Shown: piece after piece, positions 6,583 through 6,583 of the stretch
Layout of the letters: every line of letters begins with the position of its first letter
Position numbering within the stretch: the stretch's first letter is position 1
DNA from: Pyrinomonadaceae bacterium
GTDB taxonomy: Bacteria; Acidobacteriota; Blastocatellia; Pyrinomonadales; Pyrinomonadaceae
Assembly (NCBI GenBank): GCA_013813825.1
Contig: JACCRA010000136.1
Span: 1 to 6,583 of the forward strand
Direction of reading: 5' to 3'
DNA length: 6,583 nucleotides
Made by a program: the position numbers and the translations under genes
Notes under the pieces: generated by a model
Databases searched by the model: none
Seen by the model: only the letters and a program-made list of their open reading frames with translations
Told to the model about the DNA's origin: nothing

Positions 6583-6583
6583 G

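Overview
The window (6,583 bases, GC-rich at roughly 58% by eye) looks like a bacterial chromosome segment, most likely from Acidobacteriota and probably class Blastocatellia. This is an inference. It rests on the minus-strand protein joining PD40 (TolB-like) repeats, a Calx-beta domain and DUF4214, an architecture I associate with that group, and on a circularly permuted ATP-grasp gene close to a YbdK-type carboxylate-amine ligase gene. There is no rRNA, tRNA, CRISPR array, transposase or phage gene.

Layout. (1) 3-1067, plus strand: the C-terminal part of an HtrA/DegP-like protein with two PDZ domains separated by about 100 residues of predicted coiled coil; the protease domain, if present, lies left of the window. 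(2) 1068-1392: non-coding, with a 99-base inverted-repeat element built on a 9-base period, followed by a leader with a weak promoter candidate. (3) 1393-4873, plus strand: four co-directional genes, namely a circularly permuted ATP-grasp ligase, a single-domain PilZ protein, a 175-residue unknown protein whose start overlaps the PilZ stop (ATGA), and, after 114 bases, a YbdK-like glutamate-cysteine ligase family 2 enzyme. (4) 4899-4945: a strong hairpin terminator between convergent genes. (5) 4975-6582, minus strand: the C-terminal part of a probably exported PD40/Calx-beta/DUF4214 protein whose start lies right of the window.

How the genes may work together. The two ligase-type enzymes both belong to ATP-dependent amide-bond-forming superfamilies, and such families recur together in predicted peptide or amide ligase clusters. 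The PilZ protein keeps both c-di-GMP-binding motifs, and its unknown partner is translationally coupled to it. A c-di-GMP-responsive module embedded in an amidoligase cluster is the most interesting hypothesis here. Co-transcription across the 114-base gap and the substrates of both enzymes cannot be read from the sequence.

The two edge genes are truncated by the window, not by mutation: both frames stay open to the boundary and the sequence beyond the apparent start codon still looks like the middle of a domain.
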